The notes under the pieces were generated by a model. It ran no database searches and was not told where the DNA came from. It saw only the letters and a program-made list of their open reading frames with translations. Positions 23,801-36,578 of a DNA stretch of 64,000 nt are shown here, piece by piece (within the stretch, counting starts at the first letter, position 1; each line of letters opens with the position of its first letter). The translations under genes and the position numbers were made by a program. Location: contig VWZP01008462.1 in NCBI GenBank assembly GCA_013396995.1, positions 149,407-213,406 of the forward strand. Direction: 5' to 3'. The DNA comes from Dicaeum eximium. Taxonomy: Eukaryota > Chordata > Aves > Passeriformes > Dicaeidae.

Positions 23801-26800
23801 GGGCTTGGGTTCAGTTACACTGAACGGAGTATTTTGATTTGGTGAAAATGAATATATTATTTTTCAAATCAAATTATTCTAGAATTTCTGTTCAGCAATT
23901 AATTTGACAGTGTATCCTTTTCATATCCACTCTTCGGAAAGCAATGGGAATTTGATTTTTTTTTTCCCCCTGAGAACAGAAATTTCAATTCTTCTTCAGT
24001 TGTCCTTTGAAGCATCTGGTATCAATCTCTGTTGGAGATAAGATACTGGCTTGGATGAGCCCCACTTCTGAATTATTGTGGGCAACCCTTGCATAATTCA
24101 TGTAAGCACAACACAAACCTGGACTAAGTTTTTGCTTTCTTTAAATTGTGACCCTTTAGGTGTTCCCCTGTACAGTAATTAAGAGTGTGAGTTACTTAGG
24201 AAAATTGCTTTAAGGTCTTTTTACTGCTAATTAAATAGCAGGGGAAAAATTCAAAATATTTTCCAGTATAAGCCATCGGCCACATTTTTCTTGTTTCTTT
24301 CTAGCCTGGGATTTTTATTTCTGCCTGAACATGAAACAATTTAGAGGTTTATAAACAAACAGGACTGGAGGATGAAAATACAAAAGTAAAACTTAGTATT
24401 GCATGGGCTACCACATTCAAACTATTTTTTTCCTTTAAAGGTAAAGATCATCTATACATTGCAATTCATACTTTGGTTGACTTTTCAGTGCAGTAACATC
24501 AATGTTTTTTGTTGTTTTTTGGGTTTTTTTTTTTTTAATTGAATAGAATTGCTAAGTAGAAAGAAGGGAAGGAAAGAAAAAAATTGCTGCCTCCATTAAA
24601 AAGAAAATGGTTGTTCTCAATTTCATGATCAATAAAGTTATTTAAAGGGCAAACAATACAGCAAATAGGGGATATCAGAGCTGGGACACAATATCCAGAG
24701 CTATAAAAATATTCCTGCCTGTTCCCACCTCAGTGGAGTACATCAAACAGCTACGAGGAGCTTTTAGTGATCGTTATTTCAATATGTGAAAATACACATC
24801 AGGATAGAAATAGGGCAAAACAGCCTCTGGATTGCTTAGTTGGAAGTTGTAAAGTGTATCAGAGGAGCACAATAACACAGAAATTTTTTGGTTAAAGTGT
24901 CGTAATTACATCTTCAATTACCACAAAAAGACATTTGAAGAATAAGGAGGAACGGTGCAAGTTCAGGACGTTTGCTACTGGAAAAACACTTTGGGGTGGC
25001 TCATGGCAGGTGGGGACGGAAAGGCAGTGGCTGTGAGACCCTGTGTGGGGCAATTAATAATTGTTTCAATTAAAACATAAATGTGGGCTCTGCCCTCTCC
25101 AGGGGTTTTCCAGAGGCAGCCCCTTCTGCGAGCAGCGAGCGCCCGCTCTGCTCTTGTTTGCTCTGCTCACACAGGGAAGATAAATGTTGGTTGCTCTCTG
25201 GGATGATATGCTCAATAAGTTTGACTTGAATTTAAATGAGTTTAAAATAATAGTATTTGCTGGAATTAATGTGATCCTCTGTTCCATTTTCTCCTTTGGT
25301 ATTCCATGAATAACATTAAGTTCTTTCCCGTGGTTGCGCCACCTTTTTCCATTAGCTATGTAGAGCGTGCAGCTCTTTGAAAAATGTCACTGTATAAATA
25401 GTGTTGCTGAGAACCTGACTAAGCCACAGCCAGCAACAGAATGTGGAAATGTACCTTACTGGTGGGAAAAAAAAAAATTGTAAAAATCATGTATGTGAGA
25501 ACGTGTATAAACGAATGTAAAAATTCTGACAAGTGATGGAAGGACGGAGATGAGAGGGAAGAGTGTGGTCTGAGGTTTGGTTTCTTTTCTGTAGAATTTT
25601 GGTTGCACCGTTAAAATTCATAACTCCTGAGTGTTCTTTAGAGTAAGTTTAGCAAAAAAAAAAGAGAAAAAAAAAAGAAAAAAAACACAGCCACAGCTCC
25701 ATAATTCTACATGTAGTTTTGGAAAGACAAGAAGATCTCTTCCTCAAGGGAGAAAAAATCTTAAAAACCTGCTAGCTACCAAGCCAATCAATCAGCATAG
25801 AGATTTGGCTAAATGGGGCTTTGCTGTGAACCAATCTATCTGAAACAGTAGGGGCAGAAGGGGCTGTTGGGGGGAAAAAACACAAACATGGGTCATTAAT
25901 ATGAGTGAGAAATCCTTTCTGCTTGCCTCTGTGAGCCATCCAGGTAGTTCAAAGTGAAAACTGAAGAAGGTATGCCTCCCTAAAGGAGACCCATCTCTCC
26001 AAGACCTTATTTTCTGACAGCCCAGAGCAGACTTGGGGAACATCTAATTGGAAACTTTTCTGGAAATGTGCACATCCCTGTGCTCCAAAATCACTTCTCT
26101 TCCTGTTTTTTCCTCCCAGTCGTGGTGCTGTCCTCTGAACCCAGTTCTGCAGAGAATTGTTTCCAGTCAAAGAGCAGGAGCTCAGTTGTTAACTCACTGT
26201 TGTCTCAACCCACTGCCAGGAGCTCTAAGTGCCTTTTTGTAGCTCATTTGGGAATATTTTAGTGCTGGCTTTATGAAGCTGGGTGTGGAAGGGATGGGGT
26301 TTTTTTGGAGGGGTCAGGGGGAAAGCTGGCAACCCCTAAGTAAGGTCCTTTATCTTCATGTTCTGGATTGGCAGCACAAATGGGGAGGTGTTCAGGAAAT
26401 ATCTGCATAATTTCAATTATAATAAATTTAAATTATAATTTAAATTGTTAGGCACAACTGAAGTTCCTCTGCCCACTACATAAGCCAAAAGCAGTGTGTG
26501 GGCACCTGCAGCACAACTGAAGTAGCTGAAGGTGTGACTTCAAAGTTAAAAAGCCTAAATTTTATTTAATTTTATTTAATTCTCTGTTTGACACTGCTTT
26601 GAAGTTAAAGCAACACAGCAGCGGTTCAATTGGAATTTACCCCTGAAATCAAACTGTGTAAAACAATTTGCCAGCTACTCTAATCCTAAAGTGGGTCAGC
26701 AAAACCTAAGCAAGTAAGACTTTGGATAGGTCACCATTTAGGTTTATTCAAGTTACTTTTCCTGCTATGCAGGCAACCCTGAGAATGGGAAGGGCAAAGC

Positions 26801-27063
26801 CAAGAAAACCAAGCAGATCATCAGCACCAGGACAGGGCTCAGACCTGCATGGTTTTATGAGGGGTTGGGTGAAATAACTTTTCCTTACAGAGAGCCCATA
26901 AAATTGATAGTCAGCCTAATTTCACATGGGAGAAGACTGGACTTCAACAGCATGTTCATATACAATTGTATCTAATTATTATTTTTTGTTTGATGGAACA
27001 TTAACTCTGGCTCATTCTCTCCTAGTAAAATTCCACATCTATCCCTCCTATGCCATAAACAAA
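20850..27063. other. Intergenic DNA downstream of COX7C
   Basis: AT-rich with homopolymer tracts (24517-24536 and 25655-25685) and the 22-bp palindrome at 26425. The longest frames, up to 144 codons near 21225-21659, are not recognised. Confidence 0.65.
26425..26446. repeat. Perfect 22-bp AT palindrome
   Basis: AATTTAAATTA and its reverse complement TAATTTAAATT join without a loop, within AT-rich intergenic DNA. Confidence 0.9.
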
Positions 27064-27320
27064 CCCCTGAAAAGTGGAATAGCTCAGTGGGTGGAACTGA
27101 GCAGCCCCCAGAGCAGCTCAAGCTGTGGATTAAAGTGTGTGTGGGTTAAAGCAACACCCCTGGGAAGCCACCACAGACCACCTGGAACTGAGCCTGGGCC
27201 TCTGAGCTCTGCAGCACAGCTCACCTGGATGGAAGGTGACCACACACCTCTTCTTGCTCCCCCTAAAGTTAGGTACCACTCCAGCACCCCACTAAATCAG
27301 GTCATGCAGGAGAGGAAATA
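27064..27320 (+). repeat. tRNA-like, possibly SINE-derived sequence
   Basis: The start, GTGGAATAGCTCAGTGGGTG, contains TAGCTCAGTGGG, a good match to the tRNA A box (internal RNA polymerase III promoter). A weak B-box-like GTGGGTTAAAGC follows some 65 bp later. No tRNA cloverleaf with an anticodon can be drawn. A tRNA-derived SINE relic is possible, but I cannot name a family. It may be chance. Confidence 0.3.
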
Positions 27321-30300
27321 ATCACAGCTTCCCACTTTTGAAAATGGCATTATTGCCACAGACACTCTCTGAAAGATTTCTGTCTGAAATTGCAGGAGAG
27401 GAAAAACACAATATGTAATCAGAGACTGAAAACTGTTGTTTATGAAAAGCCCCTGGCAATTTTCGTGTGAGATTGCTGAATGAAACCTTTGTTCTTCCTT
27501 AGGAATCAATGACCTTTGAAAAATTAGTGACCAAACAGAAACAGAAGACAATTCAAGGTAAGTCTATTGACAAAATAGGAAAAATTATCAAGAGTTCAAA
27601 CCACGTCACTGAAGATGAAGTAGTGGAGGGTGCTGCTGGGTGAGAGGTACTAAGTGAGGGTCAAAATATCTCACACCTGCAACAAATCACAATTAAGAAA
27701 AGCTGAAAAGCTGCCCACCAGAGGGTGTTTGGCCACCTGCCAGGTGCATAAAACAAGGAGAAAAACCTGAATTCCTAACCTAAATCCCCCCTGGTATTTC
27801 TCCTCCCTGGTTTGACTGCACCTGAGGCTCAGAGAGCAGGTTCAGGGTTTTAAACCCCAAACACACACATGAGAGGGAGAACAGGTTCTGGTAGCTGTGT
27901 GCTAAAAAAAAAAAGATATTGTTTCATTTTCCTGAAGAAACATAAATCAGGATTCCCAGCTACATTTCAAGTTACCTGCTACTGAATTAAGCCTTCTGCA
28001 ATTGCAGAAGGGTTTTAAAAATAAAGCATCAGCCATGGATTTCCTTATTCTGGCTCATATTTTCTGCAGCATTTATGACCCAAGGCATGCAGTTCTGAGT
28101 ATCCAATCTCAAATGATTCAGACAGAACAATTTTTTAGGAAAAGTCTTCCAACCCATTTTGTGATCAGTGGCAGATTTTGGGAAGTCGTACTCCCAAAAC
28201 TTAGAAGTCTTTAAACTAAAATTAATTTAGAAAAAAAAAACTAGTCCATACACTTAAAAAATATTTGTTGTTGTTTATCCTTAATCCCAAACACTGTCCT
28301 TCTCAAAAATTTGCATTATGTCATTAGCCACTCTGTAAAACTACAGTTTCTCAATTTCTAGCTGTTAATACCTTATGAATCTTCAACACTGGTGGTATCA
28401 GTGCTGATACCTATTAATTAAATTAAAGTAATTTAAATTCATTAAATACCTATTTGACAATCCCATTCAGCTGCTAATACTTTAAAATTTTTTGTAAAAG
28501 TTTGCCAAAGAAATTCAGAAGGCAGTGCACCACCTGGCCTCATCATATCTCTGTTAGTCTTGCAGGTTATCAAAAATTCACTGCTCCCTCCCTCTCCTTC
28601 ATAATCTTCTGCATGTTCTTCTCTCACAGTCAGTTTCTTTTTATCATAAAAAGATTTTAAGTTTAGAAAGCATTCAAAACCCCAGAAAGAGCCAAAGCTT
28701 TATGGTACTGTAAGGGTTGAAGAACAAATGTGGTTTTAAGGCAGGAAGGATGTGACAAAAAGCAGACATTTACAACAGAAGTTCAGGTTTTCCTTATTGA
28801 GTCTTTACAGACCTTGTAAATATATTTGCATTACTTAGAATACAGATATATATTTTAAAAAAAATTGAGAAGTCCTAGCAAAAGGTTCTGTGGGGTTTGT
28901 TTTGACAGGGAAGCTATAAAATAGCAGCTGGATATAGTCAAAGTCTATCCAATTAAGAAATTCTTTTGAATATCAAATGAACTATAAAACTTACATAGAT
29001 GTGGTAAAAAAACCAAAAGTGTGAGAAAAAAAATTCAGCGTTTTGTCCCACCGTTTTATTTAACTTTATCTGATGCATCTTTTCCTACTTGTTGTTTACA
29101 GCCATTTTTTTATGCATATGTATGATGGTGTACAGGTAAAAATTAATAAATATGTAAATGCTTGGAGTTCCTCTCTGTTCCACTGGAAAATAATATTTGT
29201 TACCTGGGAATGAATATGCACAGAATGAAGAAATTAAAACTATTTCTAAAACTTTGCTGTTACATTTCCTTGTGTTCTGTACTTCTTAGCAGTAAAACCC
29301 AATTCCTAAAACTTCAGTCTTTGCACAGAATTATTATTTATATAGTGCTGCAGTGTCTGAATAAATATTGTCTAATTCTTCATTTATTTGCTCAGTTCAA
29401 GTGGTCTCACACAAATGTCCAAAGGACTGTAATCATTCCCTTACCTCATTTTCTCAACAAGGCAGTGTTTTCACAGTGCTCTGTTGCTATAATAGGTATT
29501 ATATTGGAAGAAAATTGAAATGCTTGCTCAAACATTTGCCAAAAAATTAGAAATTCTGTACTGCCCCCAAGTAGAGGGAAAGAATTCCCAGTCGGGCATC
29601 CATCAGCTCCTCCCCATCCATTCAGAGAGCACCAAAGGGAGCAAGATACTCCTTGGTTTGGTGAGCCTCGTAAAATTCAGGAGTACCCAAATCAGATGCC
29701 TTTTCAGGCAGTTTTGTGGCAATGCTTGGTTCCTCTGTAATCAGCCTGGGGGTAATTTGTTAAATGTCTCACGCTGCCATGAGGTACTGCTGGTGCCTAA
29801 AACATCACCCACCAGAAGGGGATGACCTTTCCACGAAGGAAAGGAAAAAAAATCACTGCTTATGTCTTTTTAAATGCTGATAAACTGAGGTGGCACAGAC
29901 AACCCCGGCAAGATTTACTGAGCAACACCCTCCAGTACATAAGCACCATCAGGTAGCTCTGCATTCTCTGATGAATAAACAACTGAAGTCGTGATTGTTT
30001 GTGCATTCCTGAAAATGTCAACAAAATCAAACATCTGTCATGCCAGATAAGGAAACGTGGCTGGTTTAATGCACTTAGTGCTCTGCTCAGCCTTGAAAAG
30101 GTCACTCCAGTTTCAACAAGCAGGGTGTGATTTATTGGCTCCCAGTAAAGGGCTGTGCAGTGACAGCAAAGCTGTGGCCCTGTTTGGTTGCCCTTCCAAA
30201 AATGTATTTGATTAAGATAGCTCATCATATTTAGCACTATCTGTTTAATGTTGCTTTTGGAGGAGCTCCCACCCTCTCAATTACAACCAACTGTGACATG

Positions 30301-31786
30301 AAACCATTTTTACCAAAGCAGCACTCACAGCCCCCAGCCCCACCCCACCACAATAAAGCTGGGCAAGCCAGAAGGGTGGCCTGGGAATCCACACATTAAA
30401 GACAACAAACAGCACACAAAGGCAGCATCCACTCCTCTGCCCTCTTCAGTGGCAATAAACACAACCCACACTCGGCTCAGCTGCAGATTGGAGCCATCAC
30501 CATCACACAGGTGGTGCCAGGAAGGGATGGACACCCCTCTGACTCTGCTTTGGCTTCCTGCATCAGGCTCCTGCATCCAGCCCTGAACCCCTTCACAAAT
30601 AACTCATGGCAAGTGCTGCCTGTTCCTCCTGCTGGCTGCACCAAAAGGCTGTGGGGACAGCCCAGGGATGTCTCATTCTGCACAGACCTGTTTAGCTGAA
30701 AACTTGAACCACTCTCAGTGACCTCCATTATTGTCCTGTTGGCCTGTGCACAAAAGATTTGCTGATGTCAGTGGGAGAGAGATAATTTGGGGTGAATGTA
30801 GACACAGTGTGGCACAGAGGATCGTGACTCCTTCCACACACTGCCTTGAAACAGTCAATTTTTGGCTTGATGGCTGCTGTAACCTAAGAGTGCAGGGCAT
30901 TCAGTGTCATTTGGCCCTAAAAACCACGACAAAGTGTTAATTATTGGTACTGGTGAGTTGGTTCTGTTCCTCTTTAAACTGAAATATCTAATCCTACAGG
31001 ATACCATTATGTGGGAGATCCAAATAAGCAGTGCATTTCCCAGACTGGCTGGCAGGTCAGAGGCAGCACAGATGCACAAATGTGTTGATCACATCACTGG
31101 ACAGCTGGTGGGAGCTGGCCCAACTCTCTTTCCTCTGTTCTTCTCCCAAGCATTTGAATCCTGAGCCAATTCTGTGAGCTGGATCCAGGAATTTATTTAC
31201 AATGCTTGGAGGTGATTTGAGGTGAGAAAGCAATACCCTTAGAAGGTTTGTGCTTTAGGCAAAGGTGAATTTGAGGTGCTTTGTATGTCTAAATTATGGG
31301 AGACCTTAAACAAAGGAGGAGAAAAGATATGGACTGTTCTTCCTTTCCTTTCATTTTTTGTACACAAGAGAATCACAAGGCCAAGTGAGGATTATTCTGC
31401 TGGGGTTTTTTCATCCCAACAGGATTACAAAATGCTTTATGAAATGTCAGTTTGTTTCATGCCTGCCAGAAATGGAAAATGGGGATTACAGCCCTCACTG
31501 CAAAGGTTGATCACTGCTCCCCTGAGCAAGGACAACTGGGCCTGTGCATCCAGATTATTCCTGAAGAACTCCTGTGTGAAAATGAGATTGGATTTTGGCT
31601 GTCTGAATAACCAGGCTTAACACTGGATTGTCACTAGGATCTCCCAACCTATTTCCAGAGTTTGAGTTGGCCAGACCCTTTCTACTCACAGACACATGTT
31701 ATGTAAGGACATCAAGCAGAATTCCTTGAACTCCTGAGGCACCATATGGCATCACTGTGAGGGAGTGGACCATTCTCAAGATCAGC
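27321..31786. other. Intergenic, no gene seen
   Basis: No recognisable exon, RNA or mobile element. Frames at 29162-29518 and 29860-30237 are unrecognised and AT-biased. Confidence 0.65.
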
Positions 31787-32145
31787 TGTCATGATTTATG
31801 TGTGGCATGGTTCAGCACTAGCCAGAGAGTCACCCCCACACACCTGCCCACCCTGCCCTGGTGGGACCAGGGAGAGAAAAACTCCCAGAGAACTGGGAGG
31901 ACAAAAGTGACAAAACCCATGGGCTGAGATAAAGACAGTTTAACGTATAAATGATTCCTTGCTTTGCTTTGCTGTGTGCAAAAGCAAAACAAGGAATCCA
32001 TTCCTCATTCCCCACAGGTGTTCAGCCCTCCTGGGACAGCAGGGCTCTGTCACATGCCAGGGAGACTTTGGATGACAAACACCAGGACTCCGAATGTCCC
32101 CCACTTCCTCCCTGTCCCCACAGCTCTACCTGCAGAGGGGGATGC
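31787..32145 (+). mobile_element. Avian endogenous retrovirus LTR, left part (interrupted)
   Basis: The segment begins TGTCATGATTTATGTGTGGC and contains GGGCTGAGATAAAGACAGTT, a block I recognise from a common avian ERV LTR. It breaks off at 32145, where another LTR is inserted, and resumes at about 32554. The orientation given is that of the familiar consensus. It includes a 46-bp hairpin (31953-31998). There are no viral genes here. Confidence 0.65.
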
Positions 32146-32553
32146 TGTCACAGACATTTTATAAGTTTCTTATATGGAAACTTGTTGAATTTTCTTACAT
32201 GGGAAAGCTCTTTTTCCCTGTAGCTATCAAGTCCTTGTGTGTGTTTCAAGGACAGGATGCATTCCTTTGCCTGTCTCCTGATATGGGAGATGTGGTTTGC
32301 TTTTCTCAGCCTATGATATAAAGAATTGTTATCTCTGACTTTGTAAGCATTCCAGGAGTCTTGCACTGACCATGGAGGAGAAAGCATGTAGCTCTGAACG
32401 TGGGCACCTATAGCCCAAAAGCCTTCTGAACAATGGAGTCATTTTAATAAATAATATCAGCCTTCTGATAATGGAGTCAAAGAGTCGTGGTTCATCTCCC
32501 CATGCAAGAACCCACTGTAATAAATGGTCACCCCAGCTGTGATCATTGTAACA
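32146..32553. mobile_element. Nested solo LTR (about 408 bp), passerine ERV type
   Basis: It starts TGTCACAGACATTTTATAAG and ends ATTGTAACA, giving TG...CA termini. The start matches a songbird LTR I recall. The flanking 6-mers GGATGC (32140-32145) and TGATGC (32554-32559) differ by one base and look like a target-site duplication. The outer LTR continues on both sides, so this is a later insertion. It holds no gene. Confidence 0.68.
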
Positions 32554-32812
32554 TGATGCTGTGAGGTCTTGGATGTCCCTTGGGTCCCTTGGGGTCACCT
32601 GTCCTGGCTGTGCCCCCTCCCAGCTCCTTGTGCACTCCCAGCCTGTGCCCTGGTGGGATGCAGGGAGGAGGAGGAGGAATGTCTTTGTGTGAGCTCAGCA
32701 AGGACAAAAACATCCCTGTGCTGTCAGCACTCCTTCCACCCCAGATCCAAACCAGAGCCCCATGCCAGCTGCTGTGAACAAAATTCACCTTACCCAAGCC
32801 AAAAGCAATCCA
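32554..32812 (+). mobile_element. Avian endogenous retrovirus LTR, right part
   Basis: This continues the LTR that began at 31787: GGTCTTGGATGTCCCTTGGG, then CTGGCTGTGCCCCCTCCCAG and the CCAAGCCAAAAGCA region near the expected end. The true end is not certain. Related sequence, perhaps retroviral leader or a longer LTR form, may run on to about 33,060, where AAATGT-rich repeats and a GAGTTCATTTATTCCGTGG block also look familiar from avian ERVs. Confidence 0.58.
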
Positions 32813-35800
32813 TTCTCCACCTCCTCTTCCATGCCCAGGCCACACATTCTCCAATACACCCCCATTAACACCATCCCTCTTTCCATCCTTTGATAGGGCA
32901 CAGACACATCCTTCCCTTAGTCTAGGGGCCACTTTTGTAAAATGTCCCTGAAATGTCTAGAAATGTTCACAAAATGCTCACTGAGTTCATTTATTCCGTG
33001 GTTTTAGGGTCTATCTCAGGAACAGCAGTGTTGGTGTGGAACAGCCTCTGTCCTTCTGTCCCAAAATCTGGGTGACTCAAACCCTCAGAATCTGAATTCA
33101 GTGTCTAACCAAAAATACCAGCCCTGGTACTGACAGCAACCTCCTGCTAAGCAAGAATTAAACAGAATTTCCCATAATGGGTTAGGGACACCCAAAACAA
33201 ACAGAAGGAAATAATAATTTTGCAGGGTGCATAATCCCGCTGCGGAACACACTGCTGCAAAATGTGTGGAAGAGTTAGGAAAGGATCAGACAACTCCAAG
33301 GAGCACAGGCATGTCAGTGTGAAACCAACAGGAGGGCCCACAGACAATGTGAACTCTTGGCTGTGAAGCAGAAACAAAGGGGAGGTGTCCTGGGAAAGCA
33401 CCTAAATGTAATTCTGCATTTGGTACCTCTCCATAATTCTGTTGTTTCCTATTCCTTGTGCTCCTGTGTCTTCTGCTGGCTGAGCTGGGTTCAGCACTGA
33501 GAGAACCCTTGGTCTGAGCCAGCAAGGACCAGGCTGGAAAATTGCCTTAAACAACCTTTCAGATGCACCTTTAAAACCCTAAGTGTGTTTCAGGCCTGCC
33601 AAGTGTTCGGCTGATCTTGGTCATAAAGATATATTCCTCCTTGGTTTGTATTTCTAATCATAATTAAGTCCATTTTTCTACACTTGGCCTTATTGCTATT
33701 TCATTTACTTAAGCTGTAATGATTAAATCTAATTTACTACTCTGTGAAATCTGAACCCTTCTGAAAAGTAATGGGCAAAGTACACAGGTCAGTTGAGAAA
33801 CTGATTCACCACATAACCTCTATTTAGTAATTCCATTTATTTCAATAAAACTAGCTGGCACATGAAAGAAAGACTCTACAGTGGCCTTTAGTCTCCAGAA
33901 AATCATAGAATTTTTAATACAAGCACTGAAGAGATGTCTTGACCTCTTCCTGAACATATCATTTTTCATGGAAAAAAAATCAAAACAAATCCAGCTCATA
34001 AAATCTCTCTAAAGAAAGCCACCTACATTTTGTGCTTGTTCTTATTTCATAAGTACAACATTATCCTTTTCAAATATGCAAAATGTCAGCTTGATAATAC
34101 AGGGGAAAGGGCTTCCATATCCACAGTGAACATGACTTCTTTAAAAAACAATAAATGAAAAGCCTATTACTAATGCAGTATTCTCATTTAATCACATTTG
34201 TTCATTACTACCATATTTTAGGTGATATAAAAGAAGGAACAATTATTGCCTTGTTCACTTTGATTTATTTGGCTCAGTGCCTCCTTACCTAGGTAGTGTA
34301 AAATAAACTATGCTACATGGGTCATTTATGATGTGATTTAATAGAGATGCTTTTTATTTCTAGCCTGTAGGGGAGCTCATTATTTTGGAAGCACCTGGCA
34401 AAAAAAAAAAAAAAAGAAAAAACAAAACTAAACAAAACAAAACAGAAAAAAAAAAAAGAAACCCTAAACAAAACCAAAACCAAAACACCCAACAACATTT
34501 CTTTTGTTCATTTTCTATTTTCACTCAGTAGACTCCAGCCTAGAAGTTAATTTAAAGCAGGTTGTCCATGGTGGTAATGTACTAAAACAGGACTTCAAAA
34601 CCCACATCAGGAAACAGTGCCTGGATGTCAAAATAAGGAAGGTTGTAACTACAAGCTTGACCAGCTCCTAACTTCCTTTGGGTATTTCTGTGTAAATTAA
34701 GACTTGTTCCTTTTCCCTGGCTGAAACAGGTTAATGTTTTTGCTTAGCAGCACGTGCTGTCTACAAAGTTATATTTATGTAAAAGGTATCTGAGACACAT
34801 CTGGAGGTAAAAAAATTAGCTAGGAAATTGGTTTTCCACATACACAGTGAATAACACGAGCGAGTTTACCACACTGAAACTTACAATAACCTTACAGGAA
34901 TCTGGGACCAGTTTCCTTGGCTTTTAGTTTCCTGGGTGATTCACTTATAGCCATTCTGTGGGAATAATGTTAACTCAAAACTGCAAATGGCACAAAGCTG
35001 AAGGAGCTGGTATTTGAAAATCCTGTGTGGGGATATTCCACACATTGTAAGTGGAAGAGAATGTGTTCCATACATTGATGACAAAGCACTGCAGTGAAGT
35101 ACCTGTTTCCAGTCTAAATCCCTGGGGTTTTGTCACTCAAAATTTTCAGACATTTAATTTGAAACAACACTGTTTACCTTAAGGCTCTCTCTGGAGAGCG
35201 ATTAATGAGTGAGGAGAGTTGAAAAAAAAATTTAAAACCCAATGATTGCACCTATTTTTTTATATTTCTATGTTTTCTATTTCTAAAAATTAGTATCACT
35301 TTACCAGACAACTTCACAAAGAAATCTTCAGCTGACTCCTGTTTTTGGGGGGTGGGTCCTTTTCTTTATTTCAGTTTTAGTGTTTTTGTGTATCTACCAT
35401 TGTACCTCTACATCTAGCATTGTATGTTCATTAAGTTTATGCCCCCATTAATAAAATTCTGTATTTCCTGGTATACAGCCTCCTTCAGAGTTAAAAGCAC
35501 AAGCAGGAAACCTTTCACTGTAGCTTGAGAAATCCCAAACAACAAAAAGTTCCACCAAGTGCCTACCTGAAGGCCTAAATTCAGCATATTTAGTCTTCTG
35601 AATTTTAGAAACTTGGCAGCATGACCATGTGGAAGAGGCAGAGAGACTCAGGAGGTGGTGAAAGCTTCAGTCGCCATGAGGCTTTTGGGAGGAATTTGGG
35701 AAAAACACAAAACTGTGAGAATTGTGAGGCCCCCTGTTATGTAGATGGGGATGGCAGAAGTAAACATCATTTTATCTGTGCTTTATGAGACACCCTTGGA

Positions 35801-36086
35801 TGTGCTGAAATGTAGAACATAAGAGCAAGTAGAAATAAGAACAGGTGAGGTTTTGGAAAGTACTGATGGCTTAAAGTCACCTGTGATCCCCCTGTAGCTG
35901 GAAATCTCTGTGGCTGTACATGTACAGTGCCACAGATTGTGCTGCACAGGTGGCCTTCTGCAACAGAAGAGAAAAATTGTGCCATTATCCTCAGCAGAAA
36001 TTCTAATTCCATGTTTACAATGGTGTTCTTAAGTATTTTAATTTTTTTTAGGTCAAAAATATGTACACCTCAGAGGGATACCAACA
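32813..36086. other. Intergenic; first 250 bp may still be retroviral
   Basis: Up to about 33,060 the sequence may continue the LTR element. After that I see only AT-rich DNA and the A-rich tract at 34399. Confidence 0.6.
34399..34495 (+). repeat. A-rich low-complexity tract
   Basis: Poly(A) runs joined by AACAAAACT/ACC-type units. Similar A/C-rich tracts occur at 1-36, 143-182, 47215-47260 and 56221-56280. Confidence 0.9.
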
Positions 36087-36578
36087 TGCCCCCAGCCCTG
36101 GGCCCAGCTCAGGGAGGAGCTGGAGCTGCTGGAGCCAGGCCAGAGGAGCTCCAGGATGAGCAGAGGATGGAGCAGCTCTGCTGGGAGGAAAGGCTGGCAC
36201 AGCTGCCATTGCTCCCTGCACAGGAGAAGCTTTGGCTGAGCTCAGCGGGGCCTTGCAGGGCCTGAAGGGGCTGCAGGAAACAGGGACAGAGACAATTGCC
36301 AAGGGCTGCAGGGACAGGACACAGGGAATGGCTCCCAGTGCCAGAGGGCAGGGCTGGATGGGACATTGGGAATTGGGAATTGTTCCTGTGAGGGTGGGCA
36401 GGCCCTGGCACAGGTGCCCAGAGCAGCTGTGGCTGCCCCTGGATCCCTGGCAGTGCCCAAGGCCAGGCTGGACACTGGGGCTGGAGCAGCCTGGGACAGT
36501 GGCAGTGTCCCTGCCAGGGCAGGGGTGGGATTTAAGGACCCTCCCAGCCCAAACAGTTTCATTATTCTATGATTCTTA
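36087..36578 (+). mobile_element. CR1 LINE 3' fragment (sense)
   Basis: A 5'-truncated CR1 runs into its 3' terminus with TTATTCTATGATTCTTA, the typical short repeated tail. The GC-rich body is almost identical to the copy at 3291-3985 in the opposite orientation. No coding frame survives; apparent ORFs of about 100 codons are within the 3' UTR. Confidence 0.92.

Noticed and set aside
27077..27160. A tRNA gene
   Set aside because: Only the A box fits. No anticodon arm or acceptor stem can be drawn.
33901..33960. A further CR1 3' end (AATCATAGAATTTTTAATAC)
   Set aside because: Only the first few bases resemble the CR1 tail; the rest does not match.
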